NCBI GenBank assembly: GCA_965603125.1 | Contig: CBFDBU010000007.1 | Location: forward strand, 96,105 to 160,104 | Length of the DNA stretch: 64,000 nt | DNA from: JAJRTA01 sp965603125 | GTDB lineage: Bacteria > Zixibacteria > MSB-5A5 > GN15 > FEB-12 | Reading direction: 5' to 3' | Shown here: positions 50,027 to 59,021 of the stretch, piece by piece | Layout: every line of letters begins with the position of its first letter | Numbering within the stretch: position 1 is the stretch's first letter | The notes under the pieces: generated by a model | Database searches by the model: none | What the model was told of the DNA's origin: nothing | Seen by the model: only the letters and a program-made list of their open reading frames with translations | Program-made: the position numbers and the translations under genes

Positions 50027-51283
50027 ATGAAAAGGAAATGGAAAATAGCAATCGCGCTGGTGTGTCTTATCGGTGCCCTCGGAACGGTACACGCCAGCGA
50101 AGATATCATCCAGCCCGTAGACGGGACATTCAAGCCAGTTGTATCTGTTGAAGAGCCGGGACCAGCCCAGATTGAGTTGAGCTTTAGGCCAACCGAGTTG
50201 TGCGAGGATGGCTCGGAGATTTCGATCACTGTTGAAACCAAGAATGGGCTGATCTGCTCTGGTCCTGACGAGTGGACAGTAATTGCGGACAAGTCTCAAC
50301 TTTATTCGATCATACTTGATATCATCATTCCCCCTGACGATACGGGTGGAATCGAGCTTCGGATCAACTGCTGTGGATGGTTGACTGTTGCTGCTGCGTA
50401 CTTTGTCACGACCGGTGATGTGGTTGAGTGGTGGGCCGGTAATCCACGAGGTAAGAGTCCCCGGTTTCCCGGACCGTCGTACTGGGACAAGAGGCGGGCC
50501 CGGCTGACGCCTGAGCAACTGCAGGAAGAGCTGACGCTGCAGATTGATCTCAAGTTCCTCATGCAAGTAGATCTTGACTTCATTGAGAAGGTTGTGGGGC
50601 CTATTGGGGACGTTGACGGTGACAGCACGTTTACGATTCGTACGACTGTTGAGAACTCATGGAAACTGGCTGAGTTCGGCGTCAGTTACGGAGTGATTCA
50701 TGACAAGCCGGCGCCTGTTGCCTCCACCTATGATATCTCCACCTACAGGACTACGTTAATCGATAGCGTCGTACATCCCGAACAAGACGATAGAGTGCTC
50801 CCTGAGAATACAAGGCTTCCGATGAAAAAACCAGAGGAACCATCGCATCGAGACTCACTCCACAAAGCCAGACGTCATACACAAGACTCACTTCGCCAAG
50901 TTACTAAGCATCTCGCGGATTCAATCAGGGCTCTGCCGCCCGAGGCCAGGATCGGCGTCTGCCTTGATCTCAGGGACTCGAGTCATTATGCATTTGCATT
51001 CGGGTTGATCGGCGAACTGGGCGAGCCGGCCTTCCCCGGCTACTATCATCTTGATGTCACAAAAGAGACCGTGGACAGGCTCCGCCAACACGGTATCAAC
51101 GTGATCCTCACTGACGTGATACGACACGGCCACGAAGACCGGCCATCTGAGGGGAGTGAACCCGAGGGGGCGGTTATGCCAGCAGTAGAGGAGTACTCAG
51201 TCGAAGCCACACGATCCAGCGCGGCCCCCAGCGAGGATGTCTCTCTCGCACGGCAAGGATCGTCCCGACCATATCGTCGCTGA
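50027..51283 (+). CDS. Secreted protein of unknown function with C-terminus replaced by insertion-sequence DNA
   Basis: A 418-residue open frame. GGAGGAGG lies just before the ATG and is followed by a signal peptide (MKRKWKIAIALVCLIGALG). The N-terminal ~130 residues look like a beta sandwich. Then come a helical segment, a Ser/Lys-rich stretch with repeated DSL (about 270-305) and an ~80-residue end domain with a ferredoxin-like pattern (IGVCLDLRDSSHYAFAFG, HGINVILTDV). The last ~24 codons (from about 51216) are antisense to an IS481 transposase remnant, so the natural C-terminus was lost. The protein may still be made. I do not recognise the family. Confidence 0.6.
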   Translation: MKRKWKIAIALVCLIGALGTVHASEDIIQPVDGTFKPVVSVEEPGPAQIELSFRPTELCEDGSEISITVETKNGLICSGPDEWTVIADKSQLYSIILDIIIPPDDTGGIELRINCCGWLTVAAAYFVTTGDVVEWWAGNPRGKSPRFPGPSYWDKRRARLTPEQLQEELTLQIDLKFLMQVDLDFIEKVVGPIGDVDGDSTFTIRTTVENSWKLAEFGVSYGVIHDKPAPVASTYDISTYRTTLIDSVVHPEQDDRVLPENTRLPMKKPEEPSHRDSLHKARRHTQDSLRQVTKHLADSIRALPPEARIGVCLDLRDSSHYAFAFGLIGELGEPAFPGYYHLDVTKETVDRLRQHGINVILTDVIRHGHEDRPSEGSEPEGAVMPAVEEYSVEATRSSAAPSEDVSLARQGSSRPYRR

Positions 51284-51488
51284 CGGCATGAGGGTGATGA
51301 TGAGGCGCCCTCGATTGATTGAATAACCCCCAAAGACCCTCCAATTGATACCGATGAACAAACCGATATCCCGTCTTGCGGCTGATGCCAAACTCCTGAC
51401 AGAGAGCCGACATCGAACGTTCCTTCTTCAAATACTCACCCAAAAAACGTAAGCGCTCGTCCATAACACAGGTCTCCTTCCACGGCAC
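51222..51488 (-). pseudogene. IS481-family transposase, N-terminal fragment
   Basis: Reading left from 51488: MPWKETCVMDERLRFLGEYL, then the helix-turn-helix region SALCQEFGISRKTGYRF and SRAPHHHPHAV...RHPRWGPR, all standard IS481 transposase N-terminus. The match stops at about 51222. The DDE catalytic domain is missing, and the frame runs into the antisense of the gene starting at 50027. Confidence 0.88.
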
Positions 51489-51575
51489 GGCTACACCTCC
51501 TTAGCTTGTGCCGTAGCATAACTGTTACCTATGTCGTGGGTCTACACTGTTACCTATGTCCTGGGTCTGTACCTG
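51489..51575. mobile_element. End of the IS481-type element
   Basis: Two direct copies of TGTTACCTATGTC (51523-51535 and 51548-51560), each followed by a GTGGGTCT or CTGGGTCT block, are the usual outer repeats upstream of IS481 transposases. The other end of the element is lost. The rest of the gap to 51799 holds a 19-bp perfect palindrome CCCACCATA-A-TATGGTGGG (51656-51674) after a T6 run. Confidence 0.75.
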
Positions 51576-51799
51576 TATATGTCGCACACCAATTGGTTGA
51601 CTTAGTCACAACTGGATCAGAGCCCCACAAACTGCTGAAGTCAATCAGGTTTTTTCCCACCATAATATGGTGGGGCACCCGGTCGGTGAGAACATTTCTC
51701 CGGTGTACCGGTTCTCCCTCACGAATATGCCCTCAAACCAAGCCGTAGAACTTTTTTGCTGTTTTTGGGATGCCGGTACGCTATACTGCCGCCTGAGCC

Positions 51800-53611
51800 A
51801 TGAGCAAGGACAAATTCAAGCAGCAGTTCGCGGCATCCACGGCAGAGGCCTTCAAACGAGTCTACCCGGAGGTGTACAAAGCCACCGGGGACGAACAGGT
51901 TTTCGACCCGGACTTCGTTTATGACAATCTCGAAACCCCCAAAGACCCGAAGTTGGGATGGTTCTCGCTGCCGGTCTTTCGCTTTGTGCGTCTGCTCAAG
52001 GGCAAGCCACCCGAGATCGCTGCGAAAGTGGCCGCCGAGACCAATGCACTGACTGAAGCTGCTGCCGGCCCGACACTGACACGGTCTTCGGCCGTAGCGG
52101 GATTTCTGAATGCGCAGGCAAACCATTCGGTTCTGACCCTGGAGATACTGCGCGAGGTGCTCACACACGGGCCGCGCTACGGCGATTCGGATGAAGGCCA
52201 AAGCCGGAATTTCCTGGTGGAGTACTGCTCGGCCAATATCGCCAAGCCGATGGGGATCGGGCATCTGCGCTCTACGGTCATAGGCAACTCGCTACGCAGG
52301 ATATATCGCAAGCTCGGCTACAGCGTAGTCGGTATCAACTACCTGGGTGACTGGGGGACGCAGTTCGGCAAAATGATTGTCGCTTACCGCAGGTGGGGCG
52401 AAGGCACCCCTCTTGACGGTAACGCGGTGAAACCGCTGCTTGATCTCTACGTGCGTTTTCATGACGCCGTCGGGGAGGATGACTCCCTGAACGAGGAAGC
52501 CCGTCTGGCTTTCAGGAAGCTGGAAGAGGGCGATCCTGAAATCACCGAGCTATGGGAAAAGTTCAAGGCTGTTTCGATGGCCGAGTTCGAGCGAATCCAC
52601 AAGATGCTCGGGGTTGAGTTCGACTGGGTCACGGGTGAAGCCTTTCTCAACGACAAGATGGAACCGGTAATTAAGCGGCTGCAGAAGGATGACCTCACCA
52701 GAATTTCAGACGGGGCCTTGGTGGTGGATCTCCATGACTCCCGACTTCCGCCCTGTCTGCTCAAAAAGGCGGACGGCGGTACGCTCTATGCCACGCGTGA
52801 GCTGGCGAGCCTGATCTACCGCTGGGATAAGTACCGCTTCCATGAATCCCTGTACGTTGTCGGTTCCGCCCAGGCGGATCATTTCAAACAGGTGCAGCGG
52901 GTGGTTGCGATGATGGAGGAGGCCGAGAAGCTTCCCGACGCAGACCGCATGACCGGTCGCGTGAAGCATGTTGAGTTCGGCTGGGTGAAGTTTGGTGACA
53001 AGACGATGTCCACCCGGCGGGGGAACATCATCTTTCTCGAAGATGTCATCGATCGGGCGGTCACCCTCGCACGAGAAAAAATCATCGAGAAGAACCCGGA
53101 GTTGAAGGCGATAGACGCGACGGCCCGGATGATCGGTGTGGGAGCGGTGATTTTCGGGCAGTTGTCGGTCAAAAGACATAAGGACGTCAATTTTATCTGG
53201 GAAGACGTCCTCAATTTCGAAGGAGAAACCGGGCCGTACCTTCAGTACACACACGCCCGGCTCTGTTCGCTTGAGCGCAACTATGGCGGGAGCATCAGCC
53301 CCGAAATCGATCCGGCCCTTCTGGACCACGCCGAGGAACGACGCGTAGTGGAGCTTCTGGCTGATTTTCCGGACGCGGTGGCCGATGCGGCGCGGGCGTA
53401 CGATCCGCATGCCGTCGCCGTCTATCTGCTGCGCCTGGCGGGTGCTTTCAACAAGGTGTATCAGCGCAAGGATGACAAGGGGAGAATCGACAGAATCATC
53501 TCAGACGACACAGAGCGTTCCGCTGCGCGGATGGCTCTTGTGAAGGCGGTACGGACGGTCATCAAGGAAGGCTTACTGTTGCTGGGACTTGAGGCGCCCG
53601 AGGAGATGTAA
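51800..53611 (+). CDS. argS: Arginyl-tRNA synthetase
   Basis: A 603-residue class I synthetase. The N-terminal Add1 domain leads into the nucleotide-binding HIGH-equivalent IAKPMGIGHLRS. Further on are the GDWGTQFG motif typical of ArgRS and the KMSKS-equivalent, here TMSTRRG (as in the ArgRS group that lacks the canonical lysine). The C-terminal DALR anticodon-binding domain has YLQYTHARLCSL. It is complete and normal in length. It has only a weak RBS. It is 94 nt upstream of the aro operon. Confidence 0.95.
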   Translation: MSKDKFKQQFAASTAEAFKRVYPEVYKATGDEQVFDPDFVYDNLETPKDPKLGWFSLPVFRFVRLLKGKPPEIAAKVAAETNALTEAAAGPTLTRSSAVAGFLNAQANHSVLTLEILREVLTHGPRYGDSDEGQSRNFLVEYCSANIAKPMGIGHLRSTVIGNSLRRIYRKLGYSVVGINYLGDWGTQFGKMIVAYRRWGEGTPLDGNAVKPLLDLYVRFHDAVGEDDSLNEEARLAFRKLEEGDPEITELWEKFKAVSMAEFERIHKMLGVEFDWVTGEAFLNDKMEPVIKRLQKDDLTRISDGALVVDLHDSRLPPCLLKKADGGTLYATRELASLIYRWDKYRFHESLYVVGSAQADHFKQVQRVVAMMEEAEKLPDADRMTGRVKHVEFGWVKFGDKTMSTRRGNIIFLEDVIDRAVTLAREKIIEKNPELKAIDATARMIGVGAVIFGQLSVKRHKDVNFIWEDVLNFEGETGPYLQYTHARLCSLERNYGGSISPEIDPALLDHAEERRVVELLADFPDAVADAARAYDPHAVAVYLLRLAGAFNKVYQRKDDKGRIDRIISDDTERSAARMALVKAVRTVIKEGLLLLGLEAPEEM

Positions 53612-53705
53612 TGACCACGATAAGGATGCCCGCCCTTGACAGGAAAACGGAAACGTCTCGGACGAGCCGGTATACAGACACTATGCTTGAACTCAGGAGA
53701 GATGA

Positions 53706-54734
53706 ATGCTGATTGTCATGGAAACCAGGGCCACGAAGGAGATGGTGAAGCGCATTTGTGACGAGATCGAGGCAGCGGGCCTCAAGGCTCACCCCATCCC
53801 CGGTTCCATCCGGACTGCGATTGGCGTCACCGGAAACAAGGAACAGATCGACGCCGACAGGATACTCGCCCAGGAGGGCGTCAAGGATATCATTCATGTG
53901 ACCAAGCCGTTCAAGCTGGTCAGTCGTGAGTTCTATCCTGACAATACGGTAGTTGATGTCAACGGGGTTCTGGTCGGTGGTCGGGAACTGGTTGTGATGG
54001 CCGGTCCGTGCGCTGTTGAGAGCCGGGAGCAGTGCCTGATTATTGCCGAGCATGTTGTGCGATCGGGGGCGAAGTTGTTTCGCGGCGGCGCCTACAAACC
54101 GCGTACCTCGCCGTACAGCTTCCAGGGTCTCGGAGAGGAGGGCCTCAAGATACTGGCCGAGGTCCGGGAGAAGTACGGCCTGCGGATCGTAACCGAGGCC
54201 ATCGATACGGAGATACTTGATGTCGTAACCGAGTATGCCGACCTGATTCAGATCGGCGCGCGCAATATGCAGAACTTCTCGCTTCTGAAAAAGGCCGGCC
54301 GGCAGCCGAAGCCGATTCTCCTCAAGCGTGGTATGTCGGCCACTCTCGAGGAATTTCTCATGGCGGCTGAGTACATCATGAACGAGGGGAACCGCAACAT
54401 CATACTGTGCGAACGGGGAGTCCGTACTTTTGCTGACCACACGCGCAACACGCTGGACCTGTCGGCGGTCCCGTTTGTGAAGCGCACCAGCCACTTGCCG
54501 ATAATCGTCGATCCCAGCCACGGAACCGGCAAACGGCACAAGATACTTCCTCTCTCTCGGGCGGCCATTGCGGCCGGCGCCGACGGGTTGCTGATAGAGG
54601 TTCATCACGACCCGGCCAACGCTCTCTCCGACGGCCCGCAGTCCATCACGCCCGACGCGTTTGACGATCTGATCGGCGAGGTTCGCGCCATCGGTTCCGT
54701 TCTGGGTAGGACAGTCAATGAAGAGAACACTTAG
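53706..54734 (+). CDS. aroF: 3-deoxy-7-phosphoheptulonate (DAHP) synthase, type I-beta with N-terminal regulatory domain
   Basis: A 342-residue enzyme that condenses phosphoenolpyruvate and erythrose-4-phosphate, the first step of the shikimate pathway. The N-terminal ~70 residues (MLIVMETRATKEMVKRICDE) are the ferredoxin-like regulatory domain seen in Thermotoga-type DAHP synthase, which suggests feedback control by aromatic amino acids. The TIM barrel carries MAGPCAVES, FRGGAYKPRTSPYSFQG, LLKRGMSATLEE and DPSHGTG. AGGAGAG precedes the ATG. It overlaps aroA by 17 nt. Confidence 0.95.
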   Translation: MLIVMETRATKEMVKRICDEIEAAGLKAHPIPGSIRTAIGVTGNKEQIDADRILAQEGVKDIIHVTKPFKLVSREFYPDNTVVDVNGVLVGGRELVVMAGPCAVESREQCLIIAEHVVRSGAKLFRGGAYKPRTSPYSFQGLGEEGLKILAEVREKYGLRIVTEAIDTEILDVVTEYADLIQIGARNMQNFSLLKKAGRQPKPILLKRGMSATLEEFLMAAEYIMNEGNRNIILCERGVRTFADHTRNTLDLSAVPFVKRTSHLPIIVDPSHGTGKRHKILPLSRAAIAAGADGLLIEVHHDPANALSDGPQSITPDAFDDLIGEVRAIGSVLGRTVNEENT

Positions 54735-56061
54735 GCCGGCTCGCAATATCGGCGGGAGTATCACGCTCCCCGGGGACAAGTCCATTGCTCATCGGGCGGC
54801 GCTCTTCTCGATCATTGCAAAAGCGCCGATCACGGTAAAAAACTTCCCGAATAACGCCGACTGCCTCAGGTCACTGGAAGCGGCCCGGGCACTGGGCGTG
54901 AAGGTGGAAATGGCCGGAGAGGATTTCGTCCTGACTCCGCCGGAGCGCCTGAAGCACGACCCGGATACCATGATAGATTGCGGCAACTCCGGAACGACGG
55001 CAAGACTGCTTTCCGGTATTCTGGCGGGATCGCAGGTGGAAGGTACTCTGACCGGAGACGACTCGCTGCGGCGCCGACCCATGAAGCGAATTATCGATCC
55101 CCTGACGGAGATGGGGGCGGAACTGTTTGCGGACGAAGGCAGGCTTCCAATGCGAATCAGGGGGACGAAGCTCCTGCCTCTTGAGTACCGCATGCCGGTA
55201 GCGTCAGCGCAGGTGAAGTCGGCCCTTCTTCTGGCCGGTCTGGCATCTTCAAGCGCGGTGACGATACGTGAAAACAGGATCACGCGAGACCATACCGAGA
55301 CAATGGTAAGAGAACTCGGCGACGGTATATCCGTCCGCGATGTCAAGCGGGTGGTGGTTGCCGATCAGGACGATCCCCGGAAACACCGCGTGCAGATGTC
55401 GGAACCGTTCAAGCGGGAGATTTCCTTGTCCGCTGATGCAAAAATTACCGGTGGTTCGGTGGACATCCCCGGAGATATTTCAACCGGCGCATTCTTCATG
55501 GCCACGGCGGCGATCTCCGGCCTTTCGCTCACGATCGAGAACATGGGCCTTAACCCGACCCGCACCGGGATGCTTAGCCACCTCAAGGCGATCGGTTGTG
55601 CGGTAGAGATCACTGACAAGAGGATGATCTCCCGGGAACCACGTGGCACGGTCACGGTCACAGGCGGAGCGCTCAAGTCGCGTCGGATAACCGGTGAGAC
55701 AACGGTAGCTCTCATTGATGAGATTCCGATCGTGGCCGTCATGGCTGCTTTCGCCACGGGTACAACCATTATCCGCGACGCCGGGGAGCTTCGCGTGAAG
55801 GAGTCCGACCGTCTGACAGCCATATCGGAGAACTTGCGGCTGATGGGCGTCAAGTGTGGTCTTCTGGAGGACGGCCTGGCTATCGATGGCGGGAGGGACC
55901 TCTCTGGGGCCGACTTCTTCAGCCATGGCGATCATCGGATCGCGATGGCGTTCTCGATCGCATCGTTGTTCCTGGTGGGGCCATCGACAATTGACGATGA
56001 TGCCGTGGTTGCGGTCTCGTGCCCCGGTTTCTATGAACTGCTGGATCAGATTGTCCAATGA
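54718..56061 (+). CDS. aroA: 5-enolpyruvylshikimate-3-phosphate synthase
   Basis: A 447-residue EPSP synthase. Substrate-binding residues lie in LPGDKSIAHRA (K21, S22, R26). Other motifs are DCGNSGTTARLL, DDSLRRRPM, RVKESDR and FSHGDHRIAMAF. The glyphosate-determining loop is GNSGTTAR, the ordinary class I form (Gly-Asn-Ser-Gly-Thr). It is translationally coupled to aroF upstream and overlaps aroE by four nt (ATGA). Confidence 0.95.
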   Translation: MKRTLRPARNIGGSITLPGDKSIAHRAALFSIIAKAPITVKNFPNNADCLRSLEAARALGVKVEMAGEDFVLTPPERLKHDPDTMIDCGNSGTTARLLSGILAGSQVEGTLTGDDSLRRRPMKRIIDPLTEMGAELFADEGRLPMRIRGTKLLPLEYRMPVASAQVKSALLLAGLASSSAVTIRENRITRDHTETMVRELGDGISVRDVKRVVVADQDDPRKHRVQMSEPFKREISLSADAKITGGSVDIPGDISTGAFFMATAAISGLSLTIENMGLNPTRTGMLSHLKAIGCAVEITDKRMISREPRGTVTVTGGALKSRRITGETTVALIDEIPIVAVMAAFATGTTIIRDAGELRVKESDRLTAISENLRLMGVKCGLLEDGLAIDGGRDLSGADFFSHGDHRIAMAFSIASLFLVGPSTIDDDAVVAVSCPGFYELLDQIVQ

Positions 56062-56909
56062 AGGATCAGTTCCGTTTCGGAGTCCTCGGTCACGGCATAT
56101 CGTATTCGAAGTCACCTGAGTTGTTTCAGGCCATCTTCGACATCAAGGGTGTCGGCGGTACGTGCGACGTTTTCGACATCCCACCGGACGAGTTCGTCGC
56201 CCGTTTTCCGCGACTGGTGAAATCGGGCATCGACGGCTTGTCGGTGACAATCCCGTACAAGAAGAAGGTCGTCGACTTCCTCAGCCGGGTAGACCCGGTT
56301 GCCGCATCATTGGGCGCGGTGAACTCGATAAAGATCGACGGGAGCAATACCTTCGGGTACAACACCGACTGTTACGGTTTCGCGATGCCTTTGCGAGAAT
56401 ACCGTGAGAAACTGAACGGGGGGTCGGCTCTGATCCTCGGATGCGGCGGTGTGGCCGGTGCGATTGTCCACAGCCTGTGCCATGACTTTGGCATTCGCCG
56501 TCTTACTATTGTGGGACGAACCCCAGAGCGGCTCGAAACGTTTGCAACCGGCGCCGGACAACGGCATGAGGACGTCCACATCGAAACGGCCTGCCATCCC
56601 GTTGCGGATGACGGGCGGAGTGATGCGTGGGACATAATCGTCAACGGTACCCCCCTGGGCGGCTGGAATCATCCCGAGACCTCACCTCTGCCGGACCATT
56701 TCACCTGGCCTCGTGGGGCCATCTACTATGACGCAAACTACAATGAAAACAACAGAATGATAAAACAGGCGCAGGAAATGGGCTTGACGGCAATCGACGG
56801 TTCCGCCATGCTGATTTGGCAGGCAACGCGATCGTTTTTTCTATGGACCGGGGAAGAGGTCGCCTTCGATCCGGTATATCGCCGGGTGTTTGGTAAGAGG
56901 GGCGGGTGA
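56058..56909 (+). CDS. aroE: Shikimate dehydrogenase
   Basis: A 283-residue NADP-dependent enzyme reducing 3-dehydroshikimate. The shikimate-binding motif is ISYSKSPELFQ with the catalytic-lysine motif SVTIPYKKKVV, then NTDCYGF, the Rossmann glycine motif GCGGVAGA and the closing YDANYNENN. The start overlaps the aroA stop (ATGA) and the end is seven nt from the aroK start. Confidence 0.94.
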   Translation: MKDQFRFGVLGHGISYSKSPELFQAIFDIKGVGGTCDVFDIPPDEFVARFPRLVKSGIDGLSVTIPYKKKVVDFLSRVDPVAASLGAVNSIKIDGSNTFGYNTDCYGFAMPLREYREKLNGGSALILGCGGVAGAIVHSLCHDFGIRRLTIVGRTPERLETFATGAGQRHEDVHIETACHPVADDGRSDAWDIIVNGTPLGGWNHPETSPLPDHFTWPRGAIYYDANYNENNRMIKQAQEMGLTAIDGSAMLIWQATRSFFLWTGEEVAFDPVYRRVFGKRGG

Positions 56910-56916
56910 GAGAGGC

Positions 56917-57477
56917 ATGGCGCGGGCACTTGTATCGGGGAATGTTTATCTTGTGGGCTTCTCAGGTTCCGGGAAGTCGACGGTTGGGTCAAAGCTCGCG
57001 CGGCTACTAAAGGTCGCATTCTATGACACCGATTCAATTATTGAAAGCCGCTGTGGTGTGACGATCGACGAGTTATTCAGAGAACGCGGGGAGCGGGTAT
57101 TCCGCGGTATGGAGCAGGAGGTTATCCGGGAACTTGCCGAGAGGAGAGGCTCAATAGTGGTGGCTTTGGGAGGCGGGGCTCTTCAGCGTCGTGACAACCG
57201 CCGTCTGGTCAAACGAACCGGCATGGTGATTTACCTGAGCTGCTCGGTAGCAGAGATATACCGGCGAATGAAGGACAAACAGGATCGTCCCCTGCTGCGC
57301 GTTGCGCCTGTGGGTGGCCCCAGCCGCCGCCAGGCCACCATCGAGAGAATCCGAAACATGCTGGACAAGCGCCTCGCCCATTACATGACGGCCGACCGCA
57401 GGCTGTCCACAAGCGCAAGGAGCGTTCGGGAAACGGTAGACCGCCTCTACCGGATGGTAGTCGAGTACAATGCCTGA
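56917..57477 (+). CDS. aroK: Shikimate kinase
   Basis: A 186-residue P-loop kinase. Walker A is GFSGSGKST (14-22). FYDTDSIIE carries the shikimate- and Mg-binding aspartates, GGGA is the shikimate-binding glycine loop, and the lid has the arginine in KQDRPLL. The start at 56917 was chosen over an in-frame ATG at 56890 because the latter would overlap aroE and add a nonconserved tail. It overlaps aroB by eight nt. Confidence 0.93.
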   Translation: MARALVSGNVYLVGFSGSGKSTVGSKLARLLKVAFYDTDSIIESRCGVTIDELFRERGERVFRGMEQEVIRELAERRGSIVVALGGGALQRRDNRRLVKRTGMVIYLSCSVAEIYRRMKDKQDRPLLRVAPVGGPSRRQATIERIRNMLDKRLAHYMTADRRLSTSARSVRETVDRLYRMVVEYNA

Positions 57478-58585
57478 GATCACCGTCAAGTTGAAATCCG
57501 GCCGGTATCCGATCGTTGTCGGCTCCGGTATTGCGCGGCGGTTGCCGGCGCTGGTTGCGCGGAATGTTGACGGCGGTCGTCTCTTCGTATTCTACGATGC
57601 GCAGTTTTTCGCCCTGCACGGCCTACGTATGCAATCGCAGTTGAAGCGGATCGACCGGCGTGCGACTGAGTTGGTCATCCCCGGCGGTGAGAAATCGAAA
57701 TCGGCGTCGGTTCTCAATCGCATCTACAGCTTTCTGCTTGATGAGAAGATCAGTCGCGACGATTTCATCGTTGCGATCGGCGGTGGAGTAACCAGCGATC
57801 TGGTCGGTTACGCCGCGGCGACGACCCTGCGCGGTATCCGGTGGGGAGTGGTGCCGACAACTTTGCTGGGTATGGTGGATGCCGGCATCGGTGGCAAGAC
57901 CGGCATAAACCACCAGGCGGGCAAGAACCTGGTCGGTGCTTTCTGGCAGCCGCGGTTCGTATTCTGCGACACCGACTTCCTGGGCACGCTGGCAGTCCGG
58001 CACCTTGTGGCCGGTCTGGGAGAAGTTGTGAAGTATGCGGGGCTGATGGGCGAGAAAATGCTGACTCCGCTGGAGTCGTACCTGGTCCGCGGTGACTTGT
58101 ATCAGGGTCGCCGTTTGACCCGGTTGGTCAGCTTGTCGGCTGCCTGCAAGGCGGGTATCGTCGCCAGGGACGAACGCGAGCAGTCGGAGCGGATGTTGCT
58201 CAACTTAGGTCATACGTTCGGCCACGCTATCGAGAGCAGCCTCGGCTACGGGAGACTCCTGCACGGGGAGGCGGTACTGCTGGGATTATGGGGTGCGGTG
58301 GAACTGAGTTGCCTGACCAAACCCGCCCGGCGCGACAGCCTGTCCGGGTACCGTGACCTCATTGAAGGACTCATGCGATCTGTGCCAAAGCTTAAGATCG
58401 ATGCCGACAGGTTGCTTGAAGCTGTCAGGATCGACAAGAAGCGCTCCAGCCGTGGCCACAATTATGTCTTGCTTGAGCGTCCGGGGAGACCCTTTATTTC
58501 TGCTGCGGTTCGACCGAGTATTGTAAAAGAGGCTGTAAGGGCGATGTTGCGTGTGTATGCCGTCACTGGAGGCGCCGATGCTTAG
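57470..58585 (+). CDS. aroB: 3-dehydroquinate synthase
   Basis: A 371-residue NAD- and metal-dependent enzyme that cyclises DAHP. GGEKSKS, the NAD-binding IGGGVTSDLVGYAAATTLRG, PTTLLGMVDAGIGGKTGIN and the metal ligands in LGEVVKYA and NLGHTFGHAIE are all in place. It overlaps aroK upstream by eight nt and aroQ downstream by eight nt. Confidence 0.95.
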   Translation: MPEITVKLKSGRYPIVVGSGIARRLPALVARNVDGGRLFVFYDAQFFALHGLRMQSQLKRIDRRATELVIPGGEKSKSASVLNRIYSFLLDEKISRDDFIVAIGGGVTSDLVGYAAATTLRGIRWGVVPTTLLGMVDAGIGGKTGINHQAGKNLVGAFWQPRFVFCDTDFLGTLAVRHLVAGLGEVVKYAGLMGEKMLTPLESYLVRGDLYQGRRLTRLVSLSAACKAGIVARDEREQSERMLLNLGHTFGHAIESSLGYGRLLHGEAVLLGLWGAVELSCLTKPARRDSLSGYRDLIEGLMRSVPKLKIDADRLLEAVRIDKKRSSRGHNYVLLERPGRPFISAAVRPSIVKEAVRAMLRVYAVTGGADA

Positions 58586-59021
58586 GATTCTGGTTGTCAA
58601 CGGACCCAATCTCAACCTTCTGGGCAAACGGGAACCGGAAGTGTACGGAACAAAGACGCTGGATGAACTTAATGGTCGTCTGGCCGACATGGCCGGGGAG
58701 ATGGGTATCGAGGTGTCGTTCTTTCAGTCCAACTCGGAAAGCGAACTGATCGACTACCTGCACGAGGAAGGGTTCAGGGCGGACGGGCTGATAATCAATC
58801 CCGGCGCCTTTACGCACTACAGTTACGCCCTGCGCGACGCCATCGCGGCGGTGGATATAGAGAGCATCGAAGTCCACATGTCCAACGTCTACGGCCGCGA
58901 GGAGTTCCGCCACAAGTCCGTAATCGCGCCCGTGTGCAGGGGTTATCTGGTCGGGTTCGGCTTCTACGGTTATGCCATGGCCCTTTCCTACTTCGCCGAC
59001 ATGAAGAAAGGCAGCAAATGA
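58578..59021 (+). CDS. aroQ: 3-dehydroquinate dehydratase, type II
   Basis: A 147-residue dodecameric-type dehydratase. The catalytic tyrosine is in VYG (Tyr 23) after NGPNLNLLGKREP. Further residues are SNSESELIDYLHE, the INPGAFTHYS loop and EVHMSNVYGREEFRHKS. GGAGG lies six nt before the ATG at 58578. It overlaps the aroB stop by eight nt, and the next gene starts within its own stop (ATGA). Confidence 0.95.
   Translation: MLRILVVNGPNLNLLGKREPEVYGTKTLDELNGRLADMAGEMGIEVSFFQSNSESELIDYLHEEGFRADGLIINPGAFTHYSYALRDAIAAVDIESIEVHMSNVYGREEFRHKSVIAPVCRGYLVGFGFYGYAMALSYFADMKKGSK

Noticed and set aside
51576..51799. T-box leader for argS
   Set aside because: No T-box consensus, no antiterminator/terminator pair and no specifier loop could be drawn. 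The dyad at 51656 lacks a U-tract on either strand.
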